DNA of 64,000 nucleotides, taken from the NCBI GenBank assembly GCA_030761205.1, contig JAULJL010000015.1, forward strand, positions 13,211,501 through 13,275,500, given 5' to 3'. Of this stretch, positions 46,565 to 56,425 are shown one piece after another. The position numbers were made by a program, and so were the translations under genes. This DNA is from Fremontodendron californicum (taxonomy: Eukaryota; Streptophyta; Magnoliopsida; Malvales; Malvaceae). Under the pieces are notes generated by a model. It had not been told where the DNA came from. It saw only the letters and a program-made list of their open reading frames with translations, and made no database searches. The number at the start of each line of letters is the position of its first letter. Position 1 is the stretch's first letter.

Positions 46565-49230
46565 GCTAGCGCTTCGTTGCGACATGTTATCGAATTTGAA
46601 TTGATATTTTATAATAAATTTAAAAGATAAAAAAAGCAAAAAGAGTAAAGATAATTTAAAAAAATAATAACTCCTATCCTTACACGACACTTGGTATAAA
46701 ATTGAGAGTTATTTCAATATGGTCAATTAGATCAAACAATTTCAAACATAACATAATTACACAATACGAACATAACATGAAAAAAAAAATAATTAAAATA
46801 TGATGTCACGAAAAAATCATATGAACCCAATACAAATACACGAACATGTCAAAATCTATATAAAACGAATTATTAACGTGTCAAAATTTATATAAATATA
46901 TAATACCTTGAATACGATTATGACAGAAAAATAACACGAACATGACGACACGCAACACAAAATTGGGAGTTATTTGAATAGTGTCAATTAGACTTGACAA
47001 TTTTGGACACAACATGATTATACGTCACGAACATAACATGAAAAAATAATTAAAACACGACATAAAAAATAACATGAACACGACACAAATACACGAACGT
47101 GTCAAAATCTATATAAAATGAATTATTAACGTTTAAAAATTTATATAAATTTATAATACTTTAAACACACAATAAAATAACCCAAACATATTACGAACAT
47201 ATCATTTTTTCACTAAATTAAATCATTATGATAAATTATGCAAAATATGGGATTATTGAGATACGATATGAACACACTAATTTTTTTTTTTTTTTAAATT
47301 GAATCATCATGACAAACTATGCAAAATATTTGGATAAAAAACATGACACGAACACATGAAAAAAATAATTAAAATGACGCAACACGAAAATAACATGAAC
47401 ACAACACAAATACGCAAACATGTTAAAATCTACATAAAACGAATTATTAACATGTAAAAAATTATATAAATTTATAATACTTTGAACACACGAAAAAATA
47501 ACACGAACACGACACGAAAAATAATATAAATACATCACAAATACACGAACATGTCTAAATCTACATAAAATAAATTATTAACATGTAAAAATTATATAAA
47601 TGTATAATATTTTGAAAACACGAAAAAATAACACGAATACAAATATTTTAAATACATGAAAAAATAACACGAACACAACACGAATATTCGAATGTGTCAA
47701 AATTTACATAAACGAATTATTAACGTGTAAAAATTATATAAATTTAAAATATGTTGAACACACGAAAAATAACATGAACTTAAATTTTTTTATCCTTTCT
47801 TCTTTCTTTCTTTCATTAAAAAAATTTAAATTCTAAATTTAAATTCAAATACCTTTACTAACCTCCTACTCATCTTTTATGACATTTCTTAGTTGGCATA
47901 AGTTTAGACTTTTAAAATCCCAAATTGAGCCACCACAATGAATTGGGGATCACTTTTAAATTACTAGATAATACATGTACTTCGTTGCGAAATGTTATCG
48001 GATTTGAATTAACATTTTGTAATAAATTTGGAAGATAAAAAAGAAAGAGTAGTAAAAATAATAATTCAGAAAAATAATAATTCTTATTCTTATACGACAC
48101 CTGATATAAAATTGAGAGTTATTTGAATATAGTCAATTACATCCGGCAATTTCAGACACGACATAATTATACGATACGAACATAAAATGAAAAAAATAAT
48201 TAAAACATGACATGACACAAAAATAACATGAACACAACACAAATACACGAAAATGTCAAAATTTACATAAAACGAATTATTAACGTGTCAAAATTTATAT
48301 AAATATATAATACCTTGAATACGATTATAACACGAACATGATGACGCGTAACACAATGTTGTGAGTTATTCGAATAGTGTCAATTAGACTTGGCAAATTC
48401 GGACACAACATGATTATACGACTCGAACACAATATGAAAAAAATAATTAAAACATGACACAATAAATAGCATGAACACGACACAAATACACGAAAGTGTC
48501 AAAATCTACATAAAACGAATTATTACGTGTAAAAATTTGTATAAATTTATAATAGTTAAAACACATTATAAAATAACACGAACATGTTATGAACATACAA
48601 TTTTTCTCTAAATTGAATCATTATAACAAATTATGCAAAATATAGGATGAATTGAGACACGACATAAATACACAAAATTTTCTCTAAATTGGATCACCAT
48701 GACAAACTATGCAAAATATTTGGAAACACGACATGAACATACAAAATTTTCTCTAAATTGGATCACCATGACAAACTATGCAAAATATTTGGACGAATTG
48801 AAACACAACACGAACACATGAGAAAAACTAATTAAAATACGACACGACATGAAAATAACATGAACACAACACAAATACACGAACGTGTCAAAATCTACAT
48901 AAAATAAATTATTAACATGTAAAAATTTATATAAATTTATAATATTTTGAACACAAACAAAAATAACATGAAAACAAAAAAATAATATGAACACGAACGA
49001 ATATTTGAACGTGTCAAAATCTACATAAAATGAGTTATTAACATGTAAAAATTATAAAAATTTATAATATTTTGAACAGATGAAAAAAATAACGTGAACA
49101 CGACACGAATATGTGAACGTGTCAAAATCTACATAAAACGAATTATCAACATGTAAAAATTGTATAAATTTATAATATTTTGAACACAAAAAATAACACG
49201 AATACAAAAAAACACGAACACAATTTTTTT
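46565..49230. repeat. Two direct copies of a repeat of about 1.4 kb with ACACGA sub-repeats
   Basis: A header with CTTCGTTGCGACATGTTATCG-like sequence starts at 46572 and recurs at 47980, an offset of 1408 bp. Each header leads into the shared phrase TAAAATTGAGAGTTATTT. Several sub-units follow, with ACACGAACGTGTCAAAATCT and ACGAATTATTAACGTGTAAA. A further internal phrase, GACAAACTATGCAAAATATT, occurs repeatedly. No terminal repeats or coding were found. Confidence 0.7.
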
Positions 49231-50729
49231 CTCATTTTTTTCCTTTCCTTTCCTTTCCTTTCCTTTATTTTATTTTCTTTCCTTTCTTTTCTTTCTTTCG
49301 TTCCTAATAAAAAAAAAAAAAAACCCAAACTACCCTCCCAACCCCTTTAATTCCTATGCTTACTTGTCAACTAACCCTTAATCCAAAATTCTTACTTATC
49401 TTGTCATAACTGTTTTTTCGGACCGCTAGTGACGAATTTGAAAACTAAAAAAATGGAGTCGCCACCAATCTTTTTTTGCTAGGTGTGATTGGCCACCTAT
49501 TAGAACCGGTTTTAGTAAAATATTTTAAAATTAATTTAAAACACTTTGTAAAACCAATTTCGAAGTCCGCGCTTTGAACCAGAGAGAAAACAAAATCGGG
49601 TTCGGGAGTCGGTTACGTGCGGGGAAGGATTAGCACCCCCGCAACGCCCGTTTAGAAAACGGTACCATTTAATCACGTGTTATCTTAAATCTCGATTTAA
49701 TGGACTTGACATCACTATTTAAAAAATAATTCTCTTTTATTTTCATTTTATTTTCAAAAGCATGTTTATTATTGTTTTTGAATTTTTTGAGCTGTTATTA
49801 TTTTTTTTCAAAAACAAAAGTGAACATAAATTTGTTATCGAAAATACTCGCTAAATATTCCCGACACTCTCGGTGGTATTTAACGAGATCTTCTCACCTC
49901 AAGACATCTCAGGAATCACAACCGTGATATCCTTCGAATTCCGTCGTCGGCAATTTACATCCATTTTTATTTGAATGAGTATGATGCGAATATTTAAATA
50001 TCGGATGCATACGACTTAGCATATAACTATAAAATTAAACATGTCAATCATAATATTAAAAACGAGCATGGCAAAATATCGAGCGCATAAACATTCACTA
50101 TTTTATTCATTTTTTTTTTTGTTTTTGATTATTTCCATTTTTTAAAACGAAAACGAATTTTTGTATCGAGCATGTCGCTAAATACTCCCACCACTCGTGG
50201 TGATATTTAACAAGATTCTCTCACCTCAAGATATCTTAGGAATCACTACCGTGACGTCCTTCGAATTCCGTCGTCGGTTATTCGCATTTATTAAAAGCTT
50301 TTTTTTTTAAAGTTAAAATGCTTTTAATAATTATTTTCGAAATAAAAGAAATTATCTATATAAGAATAATTTTCGAACCATTCCGATATTTTCGATAATG
50401 TTTCGATTATTATTCTTACTCGGACCATTTCAAAGAACGATTGATACTCCGACCATCCCGAGAAAGAAATCCGTTTTTAGAAAATTTTATTTACCGAAGA
50501 TAATTTTAAAAGACACGTATTAACTAAAAAAAATATATTTTTATAATTTTAAAATCGAAATCGAATAATAAAAAAATGTCGAATGCTGGACAAAAATAAA
50601 TAAACAAAAATAGTAATATAAATAAATGAGGAAATTAAAACCATACTTGAAAAATATTGAGAATCCGAAATTTAAAATGCCGGACTTGATCTTCGTAAAG
50701 CTCTTTGCTCGTTCTCGACTACCTGGGAT

Positions 50730-50955
50730 TTTTTTGGTGGTTCCTCATGGGGGGATCTGAATCGGTGGGGGTGGGGGTCTCCTTCCCCTTTTTTTTTTTG
50801 GTTGGTTTTGGACCTGGGGGTTTTTATGGAGGATGGTTGAGTGTTTGGGGGTTGAGGGGTTGGTGGAGGGGAGGTGGGTGCAGGGTAGGGGGTTGCAGGG
50901 TTGGTGGTGGCGTGTGGGGGAGGGTGTGCCGTGTGGGAGGGGTTGTCAGGGTGGC
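50730..50955 (+). other. G-rich stretch with quadruplex-forming potential
   Basis: Many runs of three to five G on the plus strand (GGTGGGGGTGGGGGTC, then GGGGGTTGAGGGG and GGAGGTGGG). Relative to E3 it is C-rich in the transcript sense. A2 inserted at its edge. The open frame over it is compositional. Confidence 0.7.
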
Positions 50956-51285
50956 TGATAACTCGTATATTTATATAGTTTTTAGTTATGTTTTATTATT
51001 GTTTTGTGTCAAATACGAGTTATTATTGTTTAGTCTAATTGTGTTTATGATCTTTTATATTTTTATGTATTTTGGTGTTTTTCACAAGTTTCTTTGAGTG
51101 ATTTCAGATTACTAGAATTAAGGGCAAATCCAGTTCAGTTTCAGTTCCGACACCTTTTGCCATATCAGCTATATCTCGAGTTTCACTGAAGCAATAAGGC
51201 TGAAATTTGTAGCCATGCAATGCTAAGAGGCATATCTATCTTTTTCATGTTTTACACTTCTTAAAACGGAGTCTTTTTCCCTAGC

Positions 51286-51650
51286 GAAATCGACCATCAA
51301 GTTGGCTGATGTGCAATGACGTCTGTGCTGACATGTTTTCGTATTTTGCCCATATCTGCTTAACCACATCAGAAAATGAGCTGATTCCAACGGCTATGGT
51401 TCCGTAACTGATAGGGGAACCTTTGTCTAGAAGACCATGTGATCAGATCAGACCTCCAATATTGAAGCAATCGACCATCAAGGTGGCTGATGTGCAATGA
51501 CGTCTGTGCTGACATGTTTTCGTATTTTGCCCATATCTGCTTAACCACATCAGCAAATGAGCTGATTCCAACGTCTATGGTTCCGTAACTGATAGGGGAA
51601 CCTTTGTCTAGAAGACCATGTGATCAGATCAGGCCTCCAATATTGACGAA
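51286..51650 (+). repeat. Duplication of about 181 bp inside the A2 LTR
   Basis: Two units start with ATCGACCATCAAG (about 51287 and 51468) and contain TGCAATGACGTCTGTGCTGA and AGAAGACCATGTGATCAG. A1 has a single diverged unit. The duplication lies upstream of the TATA box, where U3 enhancers sit, and is present in both A2 LTRs. Confidence 0.85.
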
Positions 51651-51742
51651 ATCGACCATCAAGTTGGCTGATCAAAATCGTCATATACCTACCTTTGAAA
51701 TTTGTAAAGCTTGTCTCTTGTCATTTAGCCCTCCAAAATGTG

Positions 51743-51750
51743 TATAAATA
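51743..51750 (+). promoter_or_regulatory. LTR TATA box of A2 (5' copy)
   Basis: TATAAATA followed by GAGGGCC, identical in context to the A1 box. The 3' LTR copy is at 59039-59046. Confidence 0.75.
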
Positions 51751-52638
51751 GAGGGCCTTGGATGATTGTAAGGGATCATATTGTACATAGGTAGGATATT
51801 AGCCATTTTAATAAAATTCTCTAAGTTTTCTTCTTCTTTCTTCTTCTTTCTTTTCTCTAGTTTTCTTTTTCTTTAGAGAGAGCAAGAGGTTGGATAATTA
51901 ATATTCTTCCTCTTCTTCTTTCTTTCTTTTATTTTCTTCTTAGATTTTCTTTAATTTTATGTTTATGTTTATAATGTCTATGCTAGGCTAAACTTCTATT
52001 TGGTTAAGGGTGATTTCAAAGCCCTAGACATGTTTTGTGATTGATTTTCAGATTCTATCTATCATTAATTTTCTATCAAAGTTGCTTATGTTCTTCTACA
52101 AGAATTGTTCATGATGTTGTCTAGATTTATTTAGGTGTACAACTAGATAGATCTTGATAATTATCTATTGCTAGTTTAGGAGTCTTGATCCGTGTAATTG
52201 TCTTGATTTCCTATTCATAAGTGGCAATTTGTGATTAATGATTATGGTCAAGTTTTCAATAATTGCAAAGTGGAACATAACCTAAGTTGAACAATCCGAG
52301 CTTATGTGTTTGTTGCTTAGATCAACCTATCTTTCTCATCATAAAGCTGCCATTAAATTGAATTTAGAGAGCTTATTCTAGGTTGTTTAATGGTTAGAGA
52401 TTAAATAGAGAGCTTGTTCTATTTAACGACAAACTAAGGAAAGATTGGGGTAACAGAGCTTGTTGTTATCTACGGTTGTTAACTTTGATAGTTGGTTGAT
52501 ATTGATAGATCTGAAATTGATTCTTAATGATGTCTAGTGGTGGAGAATGAAACCTTAACCATATTTTTCATATTTGATTCTTCTTACTTATTTGTTTTCT
52601 TACTTTTAGTTTGCTTATTTTTTATATTTATTTTTATT

Positions 52639-52783
52639 GGCTGGTTATACCGCCTAATTTGTATATTAACTTTGTTTTATTTTTATTGGCTGGTTATACC
52701 GCCTAATTTAGTATATATATTTTTATTGGCTGGTTATACCGCCTAATTTAGTATATATATTTTTATTGGCTGGTTATACCGCC
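52639..52783 (+). repeat. Four hairpin repeats inside the A2 LTR
   Basis: GGCTGGTTATACCGCC at 52639-52654, 52688-52703, 52728-52743 and 52768-52783, each in a TTTTTATTGGC...GCCTAATTT context. They lie downstream of the TATA box, so they are in the transcript leader, but upstream of the primer site, unlike in A1. Copies recur in the 3' LTR (about 59937-60080). Confidence 0.88.
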
Positions 52784-52993
52784 TTGCATCTTATTCTTAT
52801 TATTTACTTTAGTTTAAATCTGGCTTCAAAAACCCCTTTTCTTTTATTGTTCTTGAATTTAAGTTTTAAACTATTAACTTATAAACTAAAACCCAATCCC
52901 TGAGGACTCGACCCTTGCTAACTACTATACTTACAATTTATCTTTTTAGTGCAAGGTTAAATAAGATACACTCTTTTGGGTGCATCAAATTTT

Positions 52994-53011
52994 TGGCGCC
53001 GTTGCCGGGGA
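52994..53011 (+). promoter_or_regulatory. A2 primer-binding site, tRNA-Asp
   Basis: Same 18 bases as in A1 (TGGCGCCGTTGCCGGGGA), six bases after the LTR end. Confidence 0.9.
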
Positions 53012-53128
53012 TTGCTTTCTTTAGTTTATTTGTTACTTGATTTATTCTTATTTTCAGTTCTAATTAGTTCTATTTTCTTGTACATACAAGTTTTTCTTAT
53101 CAAATTTTGAAAAAAAAAAAAAAAAACG

Positions 53129-54067
53129 ATGGAATTGAGCAATCTAACACTTGAAGAGTTGGTGGCATACATGAACATGGAAAATCAACAAGCCAATCTC
53201 ACCTACCCAGTTCAACAATTGGCCATGGGAGGATGTCAAGGCCATCAAGTGTTCCAAGACCAACAGTATGATCATTACTCAAACACTTACCATGAGGGAT
53301 GGTGGGATCATACTAATTATGGCTACTCAGAAAATTACAAAGAAGTAGATCCTTATGCCAATTACACTCATCCATCTAGCTTCAATCAATCATGGTCTCA
53401 AGAACCAGATCTTCTTCAACCACCACATATGACTCAAAACTCAGGTACTTCTTTAGAAGATCTTGTCGATTCTCTTGTTACTAATACTTTGCAATTTCAA
53501 CAGGAAACAAGGGCAAGTATCCAGAGTTTGGAAAGGCAAATGAGCCTATTGGCTAGTAGTATGGTGGGATGGGTAGCACAAAGATCTGAAGAACTCCCTG
53601 CCCAAACGATGATTAACCCAAAGGAGAATGCTACGATTGTGACCTTGAGGAATGAGGAACAAGATGAGGATGAGACAAAATTAGAGATGGATTCTATTCT
53701 TGAGGATAATGAAGCCACAAATCCAAATAAGAGTATTTCGGCACCTGAGGTAACGTTTAAGGTTCCACTTTTTACTAATGTTTCTTCTCCACCTTTTCCT
53801 AGTAGATTTGCAAAGTTCATGGAGGAAGAACATGAACAACACATGCCAGAAACCTTAAACAACTTGTTTGTGGATGCCATTCAACAAGTATCAAAATATG
53901 CTCCATTCCTCGATGAGATATGCACCACAAAGGATGATGGAATAATACTTGTAATGGAGAATGCATCCACTGTTGTGCAAAGAAAGCTTCCTCTCAAACG
54001 CATTAATTTGGGAAATTTCATGTATGAGCCTGACAAGCCTAAAAAGCCAAGAAAGGGTGTTGGTTAG
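53129..54067 (+). CDS. Gag-tail-like ORF of A2, 312 residues
   Basis: The ATG follows an A-tract. The N-terminal third is Gln/Tyr/Trp-rich (EGWWDHTNYGYSENY) and not recognised. The middle (about 110-165) can form a helix. The C-terminal part (about 220-305) resembles the linker between zinc knuckle and protease of Athila Gag-Pol: PFPSRFAKFM, then IQQVSKYAPFLDEICT and STVVQRKLP, parallel to KQVPSYAKFLKDMCT in A1. The frame stops where the protease should begin. It lacks the Gag core and zinc knuckle, so it is a deletion product. Whether it is translated is unknown. Confidence 0.7.
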   Translation: MELSNLTLEELVAYMNMENQQANLTYPVQQLAMGGCQGHQVFQDQQYDHYSNTYHEGWWDHTNYGYSENYKEVDPYANYTHPSSFNQSWSQEPDLLQPPHMTQNSGTSLEDLVDSLVTNTLQFQQETRASIQSLERQMSLLASSMVGWVAQRSEELPAQTMINPKENATIVTLRNEEQDEDETKLEMDSILEDNEATNPNKSISAPEVTFKVPLFTNVSSPPFPSRFAKFMEEEHEQHMPETLNNLFVDAIQQVSKYAPFLDEICTTKDDGIILVMENASTVVQRKLPLKRINLGNFMYEPDKPKKPRKGVG

Positions 54068-54320
54068 ATTCAAAACACTAACTCAAGTGTTAATTGGGAA
54101 GGCAGCCCAATTAAAGATGAAATTACCAACCTTCCATATTCAGATTTGCTTTCTCTTTCTTTTCCTTTTTCTTTTATTATTTTTATTGTTTTTATTTTAT
54201 TTCTTATGTTTCTTTGTTAATTGTGTTTACTGCTTTTAAGTTCATTTAGGCTGCATAAGTTTCTTTTGTTTAATAGTTCTTTTCTCTTACATATAATTCT
54301 TGCATTGGGGGATAATAGCA

Positions 54321-54360
54321 TTACATTAATGACAATGTAAGAGTTATGTGTGGGGGGAAG
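54321..54360 (+). other. Hairpin plus G tract (first B-type module of A2)
   Basis: Stem TTACATT, loop AATGAC, stem AATGTAA, then TGTGTGGGGGGAAG. The surrounding 150 bp (54236-54390) is repeated at 56566-56725. Confidence 0.65.
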
Positions 54361-54467
54361 AATTTAGGATTTTATTTAGAGTGTTTTGTTTTTGAGTCTT
54401 TTTATGTTGTTTTTCTTTCTGATCCTTGTTTTGAAAATAACTAGATGTAAATATAATTTTTTTTTTA

Positions 54468-54554
54468 AACCCCGGTTAAATGGCGGATAACGGTACTCCG
54501 TGATTATTTAAATCGGTTCCATCAGCTACCCACAAAACTGATATTGTATATAAA
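54468..54554 (+). promoter_or_regulatory. Candidate internal promoter before the 178-codon ORF, TATA at 54547-54554
   Basis: Near-exact copy of the A1 block at 12249-12335, ending TATATAAA, 47 bp before the ATG. It is preceded by the last codons and stop of the A1-type polyprotein (FENN, stop) although A2 has no polyprotein, showing that the segment was cut from an A1-like element. Confidence 0.55.
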
Positions 54555-54601
54555 TTTCTCTTCCAATTTCTCTTTCAATTTTTTTTTTCATTTTTTTCAG
54601 G

Positions 54602-55138
54602 ATGGATGATATTCTCACAAGATTGCAGAAACGATTTCCTCCTTTTCCTCGAAATATTTTACTGAAGCTTTACCAAGTTCGACTTGAAAGATTAAGAATG
54701 CTTATGCACAAAGGGATTCCTGACGACATACGTTGGATAATTGAAGCCAAGGTACGTGAAGATGAATATCTTCCTGTTTTGCATTTACCAGGTACAGGTA
54801 GAAGCACTTTTGCAAAGAAGCGACGAGCAAAGCGCATGAGTTCAAATTGCCACAAATGTGCACGATGGACGTGTAACGGTAAATGTCGTTCTATTGGGAT
54901 TCCGTCCTCTAATCGAGATGATAAAATTGAATTCATTAAGGATGGACTGAGTAAGGAGAATTTGGGTAATATCCAACTTTCTCTTGAGACGCATCCTAGT
55001 GGAGACGTACAAAGAGAAATTCTTGATTTATGGCCGCAATTCCAAAGGGAATGGCAACATCTTGGGAATCTGATGTTAAAAGACCCTGTTTGCCAGCTTG
55101 TAAGAAAACTGGATGGGAAGCATATCCTCGACTCATAG
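54602..55138 (+). CDS. Conserved accessory ORF of A2, 178 residues, Cys-rich, function unknown
   Basis: Same length and start as the A1 copy at 12371-12907. By eye four residues differ (Phe to Leu, Glu to Asp, Tyr to Phe, Phe to Ser) plus one silent change. The basic KKRRAKR stretch and the cluster CHKCARWTCNGKC are unchanged. It is the only protein kept in both elements apart from Gag pieces. I do not recognise it. Possible roles are nucleic-acid binding, trans-activation or silencing suppression; all are guesses from composition and position. Confidence 0.8.
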   Translation: MDDILTRLQKRFPPFPRNILLKLYQVRLERLRMLMHKGIPDDIRWIIEAKVREDEYLPVLHLPGTGRSTFAKKRRAKRMSSNCHKCARWTCNGKCRSIGIPSSNRDDKIEFIKDGLSKENLGNIQLSLETHPSGDVQREILDLWPQFQREWQHLGNLMLKDPVCQLVRKLDGKHILDS

Positions 55139-55419
55139 AAGGCGTTTAAGCCGTTTCTGGACGTAAAACCAGAGGAAGATGTGAGCCACAATCACAACTA
55201 CAATAAATGACTTCTCAGCTTTTGGTTTGATTTGCAATAACTTTATTTCGGTTTAATTTACGTGTTATTCGATTTGTGTAATTATTCTCATTTTTTTTAT
55301 TTGTCTTTTACGATTGATTTTTCTTCTTTTTTTTGATTTTCTTCCTGAAATCACGCAAAAATCTTTTGTTAGGTTAACATTTTCTTCTGACAGGTCAGAT
55401 ACACTTTCGGCGACATTAT

Positions 55420-56143
55420 TACTCTTGTCTGATTCACTACTCAGTCCTCTATATATTACACCATGTACTCATTCTCTTTCAGGCACTCGAAAAAAAAATG
55501 GAAAGTACTTCGTCCCAGCGCATTAAAAAAATTTGTGTCTTTGGAGGTGCTTATCCAGGGAAAAATAACATATTTGCTGATGAAGCCATAAGAGTTGGAG
55601 TAATACTTGCCCAACAAAAGATCCAGTTGATTTATGGAGGCGGTAGTACGGGTTTAATGGGAGCAGTCGCTACAGCAGCACACGCCGGAGGAAGTCCAGT
55701 TCTAGGAATCGTGCCAAAACTATTCACAAGTTTTTGTGGACCTACCGTGGGTAAGGAAATACAAGTCTGGAGTGTCCCTGAACGGATAACAATCATGTAC
55801 CATTCTGCCGATGCATTCATTGCTTTACCAGGAGGTCTGGGTACATTGGAAGAAATAGCTTGCGTGGCTTCTTGGTCATCTTTGGTCACAAATAAGAAAC
55901 CCATTGGTTTGCTTAATATTAATGGTTATTTTAGTAATTTGCTTTTATATTTAGATAATGCTGTGGATAATGGATTCATGTTTTCAGAGGCAAGGAGAAC
56001 CATAATTTCTGCTACAACCATTGAAGATTTACTTAAAAAGCTCCAAGCTTATGAGTGTTTATCTGCTACGGTTGTTTCGCAAACGCTCGGAAAAAGAAAA
56101 AGAGATATGGACGAGCAAGGAGTGGATTGCACTTTGTCTTTGT
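55420..56143 (+). other. 724-bp captured segment containing the LOG gene
   Basis: A1 reads straight through GGCGACATTATCTAAC (about 13180-13194). In A2 the same sequence is split, and GACATTAT stands on both sides (55412-55419 and 56144-56151). The insert lacks terminal inverted repeats, introns and a poly(A) tail. It begins upstream of a TATATATT at 55450 and ends at the LOG stop codon, whose last two bases belong to the right GACATTAT. Template switching onto an mRNA or recombination at the 8-bp word would explain this; a transposon-like 8-bp duplication is an alternative. Confidence 0.85.
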
Positions 56144-56145
56144 GA
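55498..56145 (+). CDS. LOG: LOG-family cytokinin riboside 5'-monophosphate phosphoribohydrolase, retrotransposon-borne
   Basis: The 215-residue protein matches the usual LOG length and fold. LOG enzymes release active cytokinin bases from their nucleotides in one step in plant cytosol and nucleus. Seen: CVFGGAYPGKN (13-23) where LOGs have a CGSS.GK motif, YGGGSTGLMG (46-55), R96 at the conserved Arg position, and the signature PGGLGTLEE (111-119, E119 catalytic by homology). GLLNINGYF (137-145) and GFMFSEAR (159-166) follow. The usual Lys after the Arg is Ile here, so activity is likely but not certain. The C-terminus has a basic GKRKRD stretch. Host LOG genes normally have several introns; this one has none. 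It sits after the 178-codon ORF in the same strand, 48 bp below a TATA-like site. Confidence 0.92.
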   Translation: MESTSSQRIKKICVFGGAYPGKNNIFADEAIRVGVILAQQKIQLIYGGGSTGLMGAVATAAHAGGSPVLGIVPKLFTSFCGPTVGKEIQVWSVPERITIMYHSADAFIALPGGLGTLEEIACVASWSSLVTNKKPIGLLNINGYFSNLLLYLDNAVDNGFMFSEARRTIISATTIEDLLKKLQAYECLSATVVSQTLGKRKRDMDEQGVDCTLSL

Positions 56146-56238
56146 CATTATCTAACATTTTGCTTGTTGTGTCTCAGTTATAATAAGTGGTTAGCAACCT
56201 CTGCAGGTAATATCTCCTAAATTCTACCTTTAAAATTT

Positions 56239-56256
56239 GACATTGGGGACAATGTC
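56239..56256 (+). other. Hairpin plus G tract (A-type module)
   Basis: Stem GACATTG, loop GGGA, stem CAATGTC, then AGTAGGGGGTAAGGG. It is identical to A1 13277-13294. Confidence 0.7.
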
Positions 56257-56320
56257 ATATTTTAGTAGGGGGTAAGGGACATATTTTGCTAATTTAATTA
56301 AAAAAAAAAAAAAAATTTAA

Positions 56321-56394
56321 GAAGTATTCATTCTGAACAAGGTCTGAGTAAGGGAGACTTGAGACATACCTTGTCAGTTTGATTTCTTCTTTTC

Positions 56395-56425
<31 letters not shown>

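Larger units (their letters stand above)
39932..49401. other. AT-rich spacer downstream of the NSUN6-like gene
   Basis: Beyond the gene's 3' untranslated region no coding sequence is supported; open frames here are low-complexity Phe/Ile/Tyr or Asn/Lys runs. The repeats and MITEs I could delimit are listed separately. Other contents are a (TA)n run at about 40651-40666 and ACACGA-type remnants at 40165-40310 and, inverted, 43190-43420. A C/G patch at 43880-43960 reads CCCCTCCCGGGGGAG. Confidence 0.6.
50956..52987 (+). repeat. A2 5' LTR
   Basis: The first roughly 0.8 kb resembles the A1 LTR, including the ATAACTCGTAT inverted pair (50958-50968 and 51013-51023) and the TATA box (51743-51750). 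The remainder is unrelated to A1 and ends GGGTGCATCA. It carries an internal duplication of about 181 bp and four hairpin repeats. Confidence 0.93.

Noticed and set aside
50705..51097. Gly/Trp/Val-rich 130-residue open frame
   Set aside because: Produced by the G-rich LTR stretch and crosses the A2 boundary.
53497..53880. Minus-strand 127-residue open frame
   Set aside because: It lies antisense to the Gag-tail ORF and is compositional; no family features.
54670..55191. Minus-strand 173-residue open frame, also present in A1 (12577-12960, 127 residues)
   Set aside because: Antisense to the conserved 178-codon ORF and open mainly because that ORF is conserved; start and length differ between copies.
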